In this document: positions 1 to 7,930 of the stretch, piece after piece | Layout: every line of letters starts with the position of its first letter | Numbering within the stretch: the first letter of the stretch is position 1 | NCBI GenBank assembly: GCA_910575265.1 | Contig: CAJTEA010000009.1 | Location: forward strand, 62,001-126,000 | Length of the DNA stretch: 64,000 bases | Reading direction: 5' to 3' | Source: Oscillospiraceae bacterium | GTDB lineage: Bacteria > Bacillota > Clostridia > Oscillospirales > Oscillospiraceae | Notes under the pieces: generated by a model | The model's database searches: none | The model's input: the letters and a program-made list of their open reading frames with translations, nothing else | What the model was told of the DNA's origin: nothing | Made by a program: the position numbers and the translations under genes

Positions 1-1
1 G

Positions 2-748
2 GTAAAAGATTTGACAAAGCGGTACGATGGGAAAGCGGTGGTAAACGAGGTCAGCTTTGCCATTCCAAAAGGGAAAGTGATTTCTTTGATCGGCCCCAAC
101 GGAGCGGGAAAGTCAACCGTCATGGGCATCATCTCCCGGCTGATCGCACGGGACGGCGGAATGGTGGACTTTGAAGGCTCGGATATTGGAAAATGGAAAA
201 GCCGGGAGTTGTCCAAGCGGCTGGCCATCCTGACGCAGACCAACAATATCCAGATGAAGCTGACTGTGCGGGAGCTGGTGACCTTTGGACGCTTCCCCTA
301 TTCCGGGGGGCGGACCACGGCGGAGGACCAGGAGATCATTGACCGGGCCATCTCTTACATGGAATTGGGGGCCTTTGAGGATCAGTTTATTGACGAGCTT
401 TCCAGCGGCCAGCGCCAGCGGGCGTATATTGCCATGGTGATTGCCCAGGACACGGAATATGTCCTGTTGGATGAGCCGACCAACAATCTGGATATTTACC
501 ACGCCACCAACATGATGAAAATCGTCCGTCGCCTCTGTGATGAACTGGGCAAGACGGTGATTTTAGTGCTGCACGAGATCAACTATGCGGCATTCTATTC
601 TGATTATATCTGTGCGTTTAAGGACGGCAGGATTGCCAAGTTCGGCACGGTAAAGGAGGTGATGACCAAGGAAAATCTATCCCAGGTGTACGGCGTGGAC
701 TTTGAGATCATGGAGATCGCGGGCCGTCCGCTGTCCATCTATTATTAA
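2..748 (+). CDS. Iron-siderophore ABC transporter ATP-binding protein (5' end outside window)
   Basis: This is the cytoplasmic ATPase subunit of a FecE/FepC-type importer and would drive ferric-siderophore uptake through a membrane permease encoded upstream. The frame is open to the first base of the window, so the true start lies outside. Visible motifs are Walker A GPNGAGKST (about residue 28), the Q-loop region ILTQTNN, the signature LSSGQRQR (about 131), Walker B YVLLDEP (about 152) and the H-loop VLHEINY. It is followed after 45 bases by the binding lipoprotein on the same strand, which fits one operon. Substrate specificity is inferred from family and neighbour only. Confidence 0.9.
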   Translation, partial: VKDLTKRYDGKAVVNEVSFAIPKGKVISLIGPNGAGKSTVMGIISRLIARDGGMVDFEGSDIGKWKSRELSKRLAILTQTNNIQMKLTVRELVTFGRFPYSGGRTTAEDQEIIDRAISYMELGAFEDQFIDELSSGQRQRAYIAMVIAQDTEYVLLDEPTNNLDIYHATNMMKIVRRLCDELGKTVILVLHEINYAAFYSDYICAFKDGRIAKFGTVKEVMTKENLSQVYGVDFEIMEIAGRPLSIYY

Positions 749-793
749 GCCCCCATATTTTTCGGTACTTTTATGAAAAAGGAGAATTACACC

Positions 794-1831
794 ATGAAAA
801 AATTGATGTCTCTGTTCCTCGCCGCCATGCTTGTGCTTGGCCTCGCCGCTTGCGCCGGACAGACCGGCGGCACACCTGATACGAACCAGCAGGAGAGCAG
901 TACGGCCCCGGTTTCCGATCAATCGACTCCCCCTGGAAATCCCTCGACTCCTGCCGCTCCTGAAACCATCACCATCACCAGCCTGAACGGCAACCGGGAA
1001 CCTGCGGAACTGGAGGTCCCCTATGACCCGCAGCGCATCGCCATTCTGGATATGGCAAGCCTGGATATTCTGGACGCGCTGGGTGTGGGGGATCGGGTGG
1101 TTGGCTCCGCCTCCACCCGCCTGGACTATCTGCAAAGCTATGTGACGGGTGATGATATTGCCAACCTTGGCACCATCAAGGAAGCCGATTTAGAGGCGGT
1201 CATGGCCTGTGAACCTGATGTGATTTTCATCGGCGGGCGTCTTAGCAAATCCTATGACGCGCTCAGTGAGATCGCGCCCGTGGTTTATCTGGCTACCGAC
1301 AGCAGCCTTGGCGTGGTGGAGTCTGTCCGTAAAAATGCCGCCACGATTGCTTCCATGTTTGGCCTGGAAGATCAGGTGGCAACGCTGATGGGCGGATTTG
1401 ACAGCCGTATCAAAACGCTGAAAGCCTTTGCCGAGGGCAAGAACGCCATTGTGGGCCTGTGTACCAGCGGCGGCTTCAACGTCCTGGGCAACGATGGCCG
1501 CTGCTCCATCATCGGCGTGGAGATCGGATTTGAAAATGTGGGCGTGGATGCCAACATTGACACCTCTACCCACGGAAATGAGGCGTCTTTTGAGTTCATC
1601 GTTGACAAAAACCCAGGGTACATCTTTGTGATGGATCGTGACGCTGCCATCGCAACAGAGGGCGCTCAACTCGCCCAGGAGATCATGGAAAATGAGCTGG
1701 TTATGGGAACGGATGCTTACCAAAACGGGAACATCGTTTATCTGGCCCATCCTGCCGTGTGGTATACCGCCGAGGGCGGCATTACCGCACTGGATTTGAT
1801 GCTCAGTGATCTGGAAAGCACTCTGCTGTAA
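794..1831 (+). CDS. Siderophore-binding lipoprotein of the ABC importer (FatB/FecB-like)
   Basis: This is a cell-surface substrate-binding protein that would capture a ferric siderophore and deliver it to the importer. It has a lipoprotein signal peptide with lipobox LGLAAC, a Thr/Pro/Ser-rich linker to about residue 60, then a helical-backbone binding fold with the family motif DPQRIAILDMASLDILDALG. The start at 794 is preferred over the in-frame ATG at 773 because an AAAAAGGAG ribosome site lies between them. Length (345 aa) is normal for the family. It directly follows the ATPase gene. Confidence 0.9.
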   Translation: MKKLMSLFLAAMLVLGLAACAGQTGGTPDTNQQESSTAPVSDQSTPPGNPSTPAAPETITITSLNGNREPAELEVPYDPQRIAILDMASLDILDALGVGDRVVGSASTRLDYLQSYVTGDDIANLGTIKEADLEAVMACEPDVIFIGGRLSKSYDALSEIAPVVYLATDSSLGVVESVRKNAATIASMFGLEDQVATLMGGFDSRIKTLKAFAEGKNAIVGLCTSGGFNVLGNDGRCSIIGVEIGFENVGVDANIDTSTHGNEASFEFIVDKNPGYIFVMDRDAAIATEGAQLAQEIMENELVMGTDAYQNGNIVYLAHPAVWYTAEGGITALDLMLSDLESTLL

Positions 1832-1840
1832 CAAAATCAA

Positions 1841-1875
1841 GGGGTGCCGGTGTGAATCTACGCCGGCACTCCTGT
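1841..1875 (+). terminator. Probable terminator after the siderophore operon
   Basis: The arms GTGCCGG (1844-1850) and CCGGCAC (1863-1869) can pair over a 12-base loop ten bases after the lipoprotein stop. The T-run behind it is weak, so this is a moderate-confidence call. Confidence 0.45.
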
Positions 1876-1922
1876 TAAATTATCTGGCTTGTTATAGATG
1901 AAACTGGACATATACCGGCTGC

Positions 1923-2447
1923 TTATGTTTCCAATCTAAGAGGGTCGATCACGATGATCTCCCGGCCCATCTTCTGCGCATAGCGCACAGTCGCCGCCGT
2001 TCCGCCGCACCGTTCTCCGTTGTAGACGGCCAGCAGAGCGGCGGCGTGGTCTACCAGAAAGCGGTTGCGTTCCAGCATACAGTTTTTGTGGTAGGTTCTG
2101 CTGACGTAGACAATGGAGTCCGCCCGGTCCAGGATAGAATGATAGAGGTCCCGCGATGAAGCTGACCACTTGTCCGCCTGCTCTTTGCAGGGGAGGATAC
2201 AGTGGAGCTTGATCGCGGGATTCTTCTCTCTCAGGTCGAGGACGGAGAGGGCAGACCAAGTATCGGTAGCTTCTGCCATCCCGGACAGGAATTGCGTAAA
2301 ACCAGCGTCTACCAACGCGGCGATCTGCTCCGCCAGCACCGCTTTCAGTGCCACGCACCGGCTGTCTGCCTCATCGTGCTTCCAGGGGAATTTATGCGGG
2401 TGGTGGCCGGTGAACGCACAGCAGTTTTCTAAGAGCCTGTTTAACAT
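1923..2447 (-). CDS. SLOG-family (DUF1273/YpsA-like) protein
   Basis: This is a 174-aa Rossmann-like SLOG-domain protein, a family expected to bind nucleotides or nucleotide-derived signals. Typical family blocks are visible: TGHHPHKFPW near the N-terminus, FLSGMAEATD, LHCILPCKEQADKW, VSRTYHKNCMLERNRFLVD and GGTAATVRYAQKMGREI. Its ATG (2447-2445) lies inside the left terminal repeat of a MITE. Before that insertion the gene would have started at a GTG overlapping the stop of the upstream gene. Function in this context is unknown; such genes are frequent accessory genes of clostridial elements. Confidence 0.8.
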   Translation of the reverse strand: MLNRLLENCCAFTGHHPHKFPWKHDEADSRCVALKAVLAEQIAALVDAGFTQFLSGMAEATDTWSALSVLDLREKNPAIKLHCILPCKEQADKWSASSRDLYHSILDRADSIVYVSRTYHKNCMLERNRFLVDHAAALLAVYNGERCGGTAATVRYAQKMGREIIVIDPLRLET

Positions 2448-2593
2448 CTCCCCGCGCCCGCCTTGGCGGCATATTTTCCGCCCTGACTGCGTTAAAAATC
2501 CTTGCAATCCGTCAGGATTTCTGCGGCTTTTTGCCTTGCAGGACAAAAAACCTATCTCGCCAATCCGCACACGCTGAGATATTAAACAGGCTC
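2433..2593. mobile_element. 161-bp MITE with TAA target duplication
   Basis: The terminal inverted repeats are GAGCCTGTTTAACATCTC (2433-2450) and GAGATATTAAACAGGCTC (2576-2593), which match at 17 of 18 positions. The element is flanked by direct TAA (2430-2432 and 2594-2596). It has no coding capacity of its own. A 3-bp TNA duplication with this kind of terminus is what non-autonomous derivatives of IS5-group (IS1031-like) transposons show; the family assignment is from memory and unverified. It sits exactly between two genes whose stop and start overlapped. Confidence 0.85.
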
Positions 2594-3000
2594 TAACACG
2601 GTTCACCGTCCCCAGCGTAGCGTTCCTGGTAGTCCCGGATATACTCATCCAGGTATTCCAGGTACTCGGCACCGCCACCCTCAACCGTTTCCAGAATGGC
2701 GGTGATCCTGCGGCGGCACTCCGCTTCCTCACTCTCCGTCATGGTATGCGCTTCATTGAGATGGGTGGTGGAACGAGGGGCAACAACATCGTTGATGATG
2801 TCATTAAACAGGTTGTCCAGCATGGTCTCCGGCGTGTCAAGCTGCTCCGCGCCTGCCGCGCCGGGTTCATCAACCACGATCCAAACATAGCCGATTTTCT
2901 TGGAGTAAACTATATCAAAATAGTTCTGCCCATCAATGTAATTCTCGAATGCTTTGAGAATGGCATCCAGTTCTTTCCTCGTTTTATTCGTGTAGACCAT
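2593..3000 (-). CDS. Conserved accessory protein of unknown function
   Basis: I do not recognise a named domain. The 135-aa product is acidic and predicted mixed alpha/beta, with the block YFDIVYSKKIGYVWIVVDEP near residue 30 and a helical, glutamate-rich C-terminal half. The start at 3000 is chosen because AGGAAG lies just upstream; the reading frame extends further but lacks another good site. The stop TAG lies at the MITE boundary. The next gene downstream (DUF1273) was probably translationally coupled to it. Divergent from the HTH gene at 3133. Confidence 0.6.
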   Translation of the reverse strand: MVYTNKTRKELDAILKAFENYIDGQNYFDIVYSKKIGYVWIVVDEPGAAGAEQLDTPETMLDNLFNDIINDVVAPRSTTHLNEAHTMTESEEAECRRRITAILETVEGGGAEYLEYLDEYIRDYQERYAGDGEPC

Positions 3001-3039
3001 GTTGCATACTTCCTTTCTTTTGGCCCTCCGCACGGTGAC

Positions 3040-3068
3040 AGTATAATCCCGATAGTCAAATATTACAA
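3040..3068 (-). promoter_or_regulatory. Promoter for the leftward gene pair 3000-1923
   Basis: On the minus strand TTGTAA, a 17-base spacer and TATACT precede the gene starting at 3000 by about 40 bases. It lies in the divergent region shared with the HTH gene at 3133. Confidence 0.5.
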
Positions 3069-3132
3069 TACTGGTATTTTTATATTTTGAGCGTATAGCC
3101 CATAACCCCATTATCAGGGGGGTGGGCCGATC

Positions 3133-3432
3133 ATGTTTGCAATCCGCATTAAAAATCTGCGCCAGTCAAAAGAATTGAATCAGGTTCAGCTTGCAGAAAA
3201 GCTGGGAGTCAAAAAACAGAGTATCAGTAATTGGGAAAATGACAATATCATGCCGTCCATAGATATGCTGATAAGAATTGCGGATTTCTTCCATGTCAGC
3301 ACCGATTATTTGCTGGGACGGGATGTTCAAGAACCAAATGCCCCACAGATGCTGGATATAACCGGCTTAACTCCGCGCCAGGTAGAACACGTTCAATTTA
3401 TCGTGGATGACCTGCGGCAAAATGAGCATTAA
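3133..3432 (+). CDS. XRE-family transcriptional regulator
   Basis: This is a 99-aa DNA-binding regulator. The N-terminal two thirds are a lambda-repressor-type HTH: FAIRIKNLRQSKELNQVQLA, then GVKKQSISNWENDNIMPS and SIDMLIRIADFFHVSTDYLLG. It stands divergently from the gene ending at 2593, so it is a natural candidate to regulate that pair and itself. It is followed immediately by a strong terminator. Confidence 0.88.
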   Translation: MFAIRIKNLRQSKELNQVQLAEKLGVKKQSISNWENDNIMPSIDMLIRIADFFHVSTDYLLGRDVQEPNAPQMLDITGLTPRQVEHVQFIVDDLRQNEH

Positions 3433-3468
3433 AAATCCTCCCACGCCAAGCGGCACGGGAGGATTTTT
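3431..3468 (+). terminator. Intrinsic terminator, bidirectional
   Basis: A perfect 12-bp stem (AAAAATCCTCCC / GGGAGGATTTTT) with a 14-base loop directly overlaps the end of the XRE gene. The arms give T-runs in both directions. The following stretch to 3690 is AT-rich and holds nothing else that I can recognise. Confidence 0.85.
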
Positions 3469-3706
3469 GCAGTCACCGCTCTGGCTTCTGATCTTTATCC
3501 TGCTCCTGATCCTCCGGCGCTAAACCGAGGATATTGTCTGCACTCTGCTCTGCAATTCAATTGTTCGCCAATTTGAAATACAGCACTTAAGACTTGTATA
3601 TTATATATTTGCTTAATATATTAGTCAATAGCTTAATAACAGTGGCGGATAACTCGGCACAAAAATTTTATAATAAAGGCATCCTAATCACAGGGGGATG
3701 CCTTGG

Positions 3707-3967
3707 ATGAGCAAAAAGGAAGTGGATTTCAGCAACCGGGACAGGTTTATCGAACTTGGCCTGATGATTGCCAGCCTGCGGAAAATGCAGGGGATGTCTC
3801 AGGAAAAGCTGGCGGAGAAGGCGAAGATCAGTCGCTCCCACCTGAGTTCCATCGAGGCCCCCAACATCGTGCGGCCCTTTTCTCTTGAAGTGCTATACAA
3901 CATTGCGGACGCTCTTGGCGTCCGAGCGGGGGATCTGCTAAACGCCACCCTGCCCCCAACGAAATGA
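3707..3967 (+). CDS. Small XRE-family HTH regulator
   Basis: This is an 86-aa single-domain HTH protein (LGLMIASLRKMQGMSQEKLA, then KISRSHLSSIEAP and LYNIADALGVRAGDLL). The start at 3707 is preferred over the ATG at 3698 because AGGGGG (3692-3697) is correctly spaced from it. It is convergent with the RepA gene and likely regulates replication or transfer genes of the ICE; the target is inferred. Confidence 0.85.
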   Translation: MSKKEVDFSNRDRFIELGLMIASLRKMQGMSQEKLAEKAKISRSHLSSIEAPNIVRPFSLEVLYNIADALGVRAGDLLNATLPPTK

Positions 3968-3968
3968 G

Positions 3969-3999
3969 AACAGCGCCTTGTCAACGGCAGGGCGCTGTT
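3969..3999. terminator. Bidirectional terminator between XRE and RepA genes
   Basis: The arms AACAGCGCC and GGCGCTGTT are perfectly complementary and lie between two convergent genes. Confidence 0.6.
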
Positions 4000-4006
4000 T
4001 CTGCCT

Positions 4007-4885
4007 CTATGCCGCCTCCCCACCGTAGAGGTCATGGTTGACCTGGGCGGCGTAGTGGTTCTCAATCGTGGCCGGGGCGTTGTAAAGCACGGTCAGCAGA
4101 TACTGCTTTATGTTCCGCACCTGTGTGGTGTTCTCACGGAGGCAGTCGAACACAAAGCGAATGTGTTCAGAGTCCAGCTTCAGCAGCCGGGACTTCACCA
4201 CCGCCTGGGGGAAGTCGTTCCCCGCCACCCGGATATTTTTCTTTCTGGAGCAGACCGCCTCCACCATCAGCTCCACCATCTCGTTCAACTGTGCGGCGTC
4301 ATAGGGACGCTCCTGCACAAAATCATTGAAGCAGATGTTCTCCCGGATCAGCCCCCGATAGGCGTTCATCTCTCCCTGACTCACTCCGCTGCTCCTGCTC
4401 CGCTTCCTTCCCTTCACTTCAGACGGCTGTGCTGGCACAGACGCAAAAGCCGTGGGAAGGGACGAAGGGAAGGGAAATGATTCCGTAATTTGTGAATCAG
4501 TTATTTTGTTTTTATCTTTATTTAATTGCGTTGTGTCCTCCAACGTTGGATTTTCCGACGCAGGTTCCTCCAACGCAGGCTGGGCCGAAAAAACAGGCCG
4601 TTCCCGGATAACGTACTCAGTCCCTTGCAGATGACCTTTTTCATTTCTCACACGGGAGCGGGTGACATACCCGGCTTTCTCCAGCTCTACCACGGCGGCC
4701 CGGATAGCGTCCTTGCCCTCCAAGCTGATGCGGGTGAGGCCGGCCAAGGTATAATCCCAATCTTCCGGGAGACTAAGCATCAGGGACAGCAGGCCCTTGG
4801 CCTTGGAGGAGATAGTCTTGTCTCGCAGGTGATAGTTGCTCATGACGGTGTAATTCTGGGTGCGTTCCACACGAAAAACTGCCAT
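4007..4885 (-). CDS. RepA-type replication initiator (winged HTH, DUF6017-type C-terminus)
   Basis: This 292-aa protein should bind the element's replication origin. The N-terminal 100 residues are the RepA_N-like winged helix (RTQNYTVMSNYHLRDKTISS, then DWDYTLAGLTRIS and GKDAIRAAVVELEKAGYV). A Pro/Glu/Asn-rich linker follows, encoded by three imperfect 15-bp DNA repeats (about 4537-4581). The C-terminal domain holds a helical core ending in YLLTVLYNAPATIENHYAAQ. Such proteins sit at one end of clostridial ICEs of this type, consistent with the transfer genes next to it. Confidence 0.8.
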   Translation of the reverse strand: MAVFRVERTQNYTVMSNYHLRDKTISSKAKGLLSLMLSLPEDWDYTLAGLTRISLEGKDAIRAAVVELEKAGYVTRSRVRNEKGHLQGTEYVIRERPVFSAQPALEEPASENPTLEDTTQLNKDKNKITDSQITESFPFPSSLPTAFASVPAQPSEVKGRKRSRSSGVSQGEMNAYRGLIRENICFNDFVQERPYDAAQLNEMVELMVEAVCSRKKNIRVAGNDFPQAVVKSRLLKLDSEHIRFVFDCLRENTTQVRNIKQYLLTVLYNAPATIENHYAAQVNHDLYGGEAA

Positions 4886-4957
4886 AACATTTCACTCCAA
4901 ATTCATAAAAATTAGAGCCAGGAAACAGGACAATCCTGTTCCCCGGACTCTTGAAAA

Positions 4958-7219
4958 TTAGTTATAAATGGGGCAGCCATAACCCCAGATTTCGTAATGG
5001 CCCACATTGTAGCTGCGCTGGCGGCAGCTGTCGCCGGAGTTGCCCTCCACAGTGTAGACCACGCCATTTTCCACCCGTTCCACGATGCCCACATGGTCAG
5101 ACACATCGTCCTGCGGCCCGGAGGAACCTTTTTCGTCCCAATCGAAAAATATTAGGTCACCGGGGTGCGGTTCATAGCTGCCGTCCTGCCACTGTCCACG
5201 ATCCTTGAACCAATTGGAGCCGCCTGTGCAGCCGGCGAATTTGGGGATGACCTCGGCGTCAATATAGCCGCACTCGTTGGCACACCAGCTTACGAAGCAG
5301 GCGCACCACTCCACCCGGCTGTTGAAGCCGTACCAGCTCCAGTAGGGCTGGCCGCCCATGTTGCCCACCTGGGACAGCGCTACAGCCACGATCTCACCGC
5401 TGGAACCGTATAGGAGGCTGTTCCACATGGCGCGTATCTCCTCCGTCAGCAGCTCGTCCAGGGCGGCGTTCTGCTGATCTGTAAAAGCGTAAAACACCCG
5501 CATATCATCTGGGGTTCGGGGTGTAACCGTGATGGTCAGTACCTTCTCTGTCCAGGCGGGGGTGTCGCCCTCGGCAGGATGCTCTACGTCTGCCTCCGTT
5601 GTTGTGATTTTGGTCATATCCCAGAATACCAGCCGCAGTTTCTCAACCGTATCCGGGTCCAGAACAGCCACGGACGCTCCATCCGCCGCTCCGGCAGTCT
5701 TGGCGGCGAACACCGCAAACACATCCGCCCAGGACGGAGGACGGCCCTGGATATCTACCCGGTCATAGGTCCCACCGTTCTGGAGGGCGGACAGCCTGTC
5801 CGCATACTCACTGTTGATTTGGGCGATTACCGATGTAGGGGATACTGCATCCGGGGAACCGCCATCCGCGAAAAAGATACCAAAGGGCGAGGCGATAAGC
5901 AGGCCTGCGATACAGATCAGCACCACCACCACGAGTACCACCCAGCCCCCGGCGGCGATGGCGGCGATCAATTCCTGCGTGGCCGCAATGGCCGCTTTTA
6001 TCGCCGCCACGGTGGCTTTCGCTGTGGCCTTGGCGGTGGCCGCTGCCGCTTTTGCCGTGGCACGGGCGGTCTGCACGGCCCGCTGGGTGGCCTTTACGGT
6101 GGTCTGGGCAGACCTCTGGGCGGTCTTGACCGTCTGCTGGGCAGTTTTCGCCGTCCGCTGGGTGGTCTTGACGGCCTTCCTGGAGGAATGCTCCGCCGTT
6201 TTGATGGTCTGGCGGGCGGTGCGCTCCGTGGCCTTTTTCCCGGAACGGGCTGTTTTGATGATTTTCCGCCCACCCTCCTGCACAGTCCGGGTGTCCGATT
6301 CCCCCGGACTTGGCGGCTTGCGCACAGCCTGGGCCGGGGTGTGCCGGCCCTGCCCGCCAGCGTATTTGCGCCGGGCCGGAGCGGGAGGGGATGCAGTCTC
6401 CCCACCATTCACCATCCGCTGGCCCTCTGCCCGCTTCATGGCTGCGGCACGGCCACGCTCCCGCACAAACTCCTGCCCGCCCTGCACGAGCGCCTGGGGC
6501 GGCTGCTCCGGCGCAGGCTGACTTTGAATGCAGGCTTCTCTGGTTTTGATGGCCAATCGGTCAGGCACCCCCGGCCTATGTTCAGCAGGAGGAGCGGTGC
6601 TGTCGCCAGAGGGGGCGCTGGTGACAGCATTCCTCGTCTTGATCTTCGGCGGCTCCGATCTCACCCGTGGGGCCGATCCCTCATCAGCGGGGATTTCACG
6701 GACAGCACTTTCCCTCGTTCTAATCTGTGGCGGCTCCCATCCGGCCTGTGGCGCGGGCGGCGTATCCGGGCGGGAATCATCATGTACAGCGGAATCCATG
6801 GTTTTAATCTGTGTCCGCTTCATCCGCTCCCCAGGGGATGGTCCAGCACTGGCGCCGCCCTCCCTGGCGGAAACAGCTTCCCGTGTTTTGATCCGGGGGC
6901 GTTCCAGCGGAGACGGCTCATGGGGCGAATACTGCTCCTCTGGAGATTCCGGCGATGGTGGATCTGCCGGGATCTCCTGCGTGGGTCGGTCTGCGGTGGT
7001 GCGCAGCTCCCCGTCCGCCTCCCGGCCCTTGGCGGACTTTTTCTTCTTCAGCAGAGCCTCCACCCCGCGCCGCGCCTGATAGGCCCCACGGGCGGCGGTG
7101 TCCTCGATCCGGTCGCCGCCGTAGTCGCTGGCCTGCCCCCGCTGGGCGGCCTCACGGAACTGGCCCCGCAGGCGTTCCGTACCATCATCCAGCCCACGGC
7201 GGACAAGCTCTTTTGGCAC
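4958..7219 (-). CDS. CHAP-domain cell-wall hydrolase of the conjugation machinery
   Basis: This is a 753-aa membrane-anchored hydrolase that would open peptidoglycan for the transfer channel. The first 330 residues are low-complexity (repeated IKTREA-like motifs). They are followed by Thr/Lys/Ala heptad-like repeats, a transmembrane segment near residue 430 (GGWVVLVVVVLICIAGLLIA) and a C-terminal CHAP domain. The probable catalytic Cys is in EWCACFVSWCAN and the His in SDHVGIVERV. The coordinates use the GTG at 7219. The frame continues 20 codons upstream to an ATC (7279-7277) behind GAGGTGAT, exactly where the family normally has ATGGCAAAA, so the ancestral start may have been lost. Confidence 0.82.
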   Translation of the reverse strand: MPKELVRRGLDDGTERLRGQFREAAQRGQASDYGGDRIEDTAARGAYQARRGVEALLKKKKSAKGREADGELRTTADRPTQEIPADPPSPESPEEQYSPHEPSPLERPRIKTREAVSAREGGASAGPSPGERMKRTQIKTMDSAVHDDSRPDTPPAPQAGWEPPQIRTRESAVREIPADEGSAPRVRSEPPKIKTRNAVTSAPSGDSTAPPAEHRPGVPDRLAIKTREACIQSQPAPEQPPQALVQGGQEFVRERGRAAAMKRAEGQRMVNGGETASPPAPARRKYAGGQGRHTPAQAVRKPPSPGESDTRTVQEGGRKIIKTARSGKKATERTARQTIKTAEHSSRKAVKTTQRTAKTAQQTVKTAQRSAQTTVKATQRAVQTARATAKAAAATAKATAKATVAAIKAAIAATQELIAAIAAGGWVVLVVVVLICIAGLLIASPFGIFFADGGSPDAVSPTSVIAQINSEYADRLSALQNGGTYDRVDIQGRPPSWADVFAVFAAKTAGAADGASVAVLDPDTVEKLRLVFWDMTKITTTEADVEHPAEGDTPAWTEKVLTITVTPRTPDDMRVFYAFTDQQNAALDELLTEEIRAMWNSLLYGSSGEIVAVALSQVGNMGGQPYWSWYGFNSRVEWCACFVSWCANECGYIDAEVIPKFAGCTGGSNWFKDRGQWQDGSYEPHPGDLIFFDWDEKGSSGPQDDVSDHVGIVERVENGVVYTVEGNSGDSCRQRSYNVGHYEIWGYGCPIYN

Positions 7220-7295
7220 GGCCTTGACTTTTTCCTTTAATTTGCCCTTTATTGTGCGTTTTTCTTTGACTTTTGCGATACTCTATCACCTCGCT

Positions 7296-7324
7296 TTGCA
7301 TTTTTCGGCATTTTATGCTACACT
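7296..7324 (+). promoter_or_regulatory. Promoter of the DNA glycosylase gene
   Basis: TTGCAT, a 17-base spacer and TACACT lie 24 bases upstream of the glycosylase ATG. It overlaps the upstream region of the divergent CHAP gene. Confidence 0.65.
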
Positions 7325-7347
7325 GTCTCCCAAAGGAGGGAGCGTTC

Positions 7348-7920
7348 ATGGAACAGATTCGCAGATGTAAATGGGCAGGCCCCGACCAAATATATATTGA
7401 TTACCACGACAACGAGTGGGGCCAGCCCCTCCACGATGATAATAAGCTGTTTGAGATGCTGATCTTGGAGGGGATGCAGGCCGGACTGGCATGGATCACC
7501 GTGCTGAAAAAACGGGAAGCCTTTCGTGCCGCTTTTGACAACTTCGATCCCCAAAAGGTAGCGCTGTACGATGACGCAAAGGTCGAAGACCTTATGGCGG
7601 ACGCTGGGATCATCCGGCACCGGGGCAAGATCAACGCCGCCATCGGCAACGCAAAAGCCTTTCTTGAAATACAGCGGGAGCATGGCAGTTTTGATGCGTT
7701 TATTTGGGCCTATGTCGGAGACACACCTATCATCAACGCTCCGCACAGCATGGCGGAACTGCCCGCATCCACCCCGCTGTCTGACCAGATCAGCAAGGAC
7801 TTGAAAAAGAGGAGCTTCAAATTTGTGGGGTCCACCATTGTCTACGCCTTTATGCAGGCTGTCGGAATGGTGGATGACCACATGATTTGGTGTCCCTGGC
7901 ATACAAACAACAGGAAATAA
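7348..7920 (+). CDS. tag: DNA-3-methyladenine glycosylase I
   Basis: This base-excision repair enzyme removes 3-methyladenine from alkylated DNA. Family landmarks are RCKWAGPDQIYIDYHDNEWG at the N-terminus, FEMLILEGMQAGLAW, the HhH-like region IIRHRGKINAAIGNAKAF, and the C-terminal zinc-associated HMIWCPWH. Its 190 aa are full length. AAAGGAGGG precedes the ATG at 7348. It is an isolated forward gene between two leftward transfer genes (VirB4 and CHAP), with its own promoter, so it looks like a cargo insertion. It is convergent with virB4 (10 bases between stops). Confidence 0.95.
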   Translation: MEQIRRCKWAGPDQIYIDYHDNEWGQPLHDDNKLFEMLILEGMQAGLAWITVLKKREAFRAAFDNFDPQKVALYDDAKVEDLMADAGIIRHRGKINAAIGNAKAFLEIQREHGSFDAFIWAYVGDTPIINAPHSMAELPASTPLSDQISKDLKKRSFKFVGSTIVYAFMQAVGMVDDHMIWCPWHTNNRK

Positions 7921-7930
7921 AACCGGAAAT

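Noticed and set aside
2170-2577. Plus-strand frame running through the MITE
   Set aside because: No start signal, antisense to the SLOG gene and interrupted by the MITE; not a gene.
5579-7240. Long plus-strand frame opposite the CHAP gene
   Set aside because: Composition is Gly/Arg/Pro-rich shadow of the repetitive CHAP N-terminus; no start signal.
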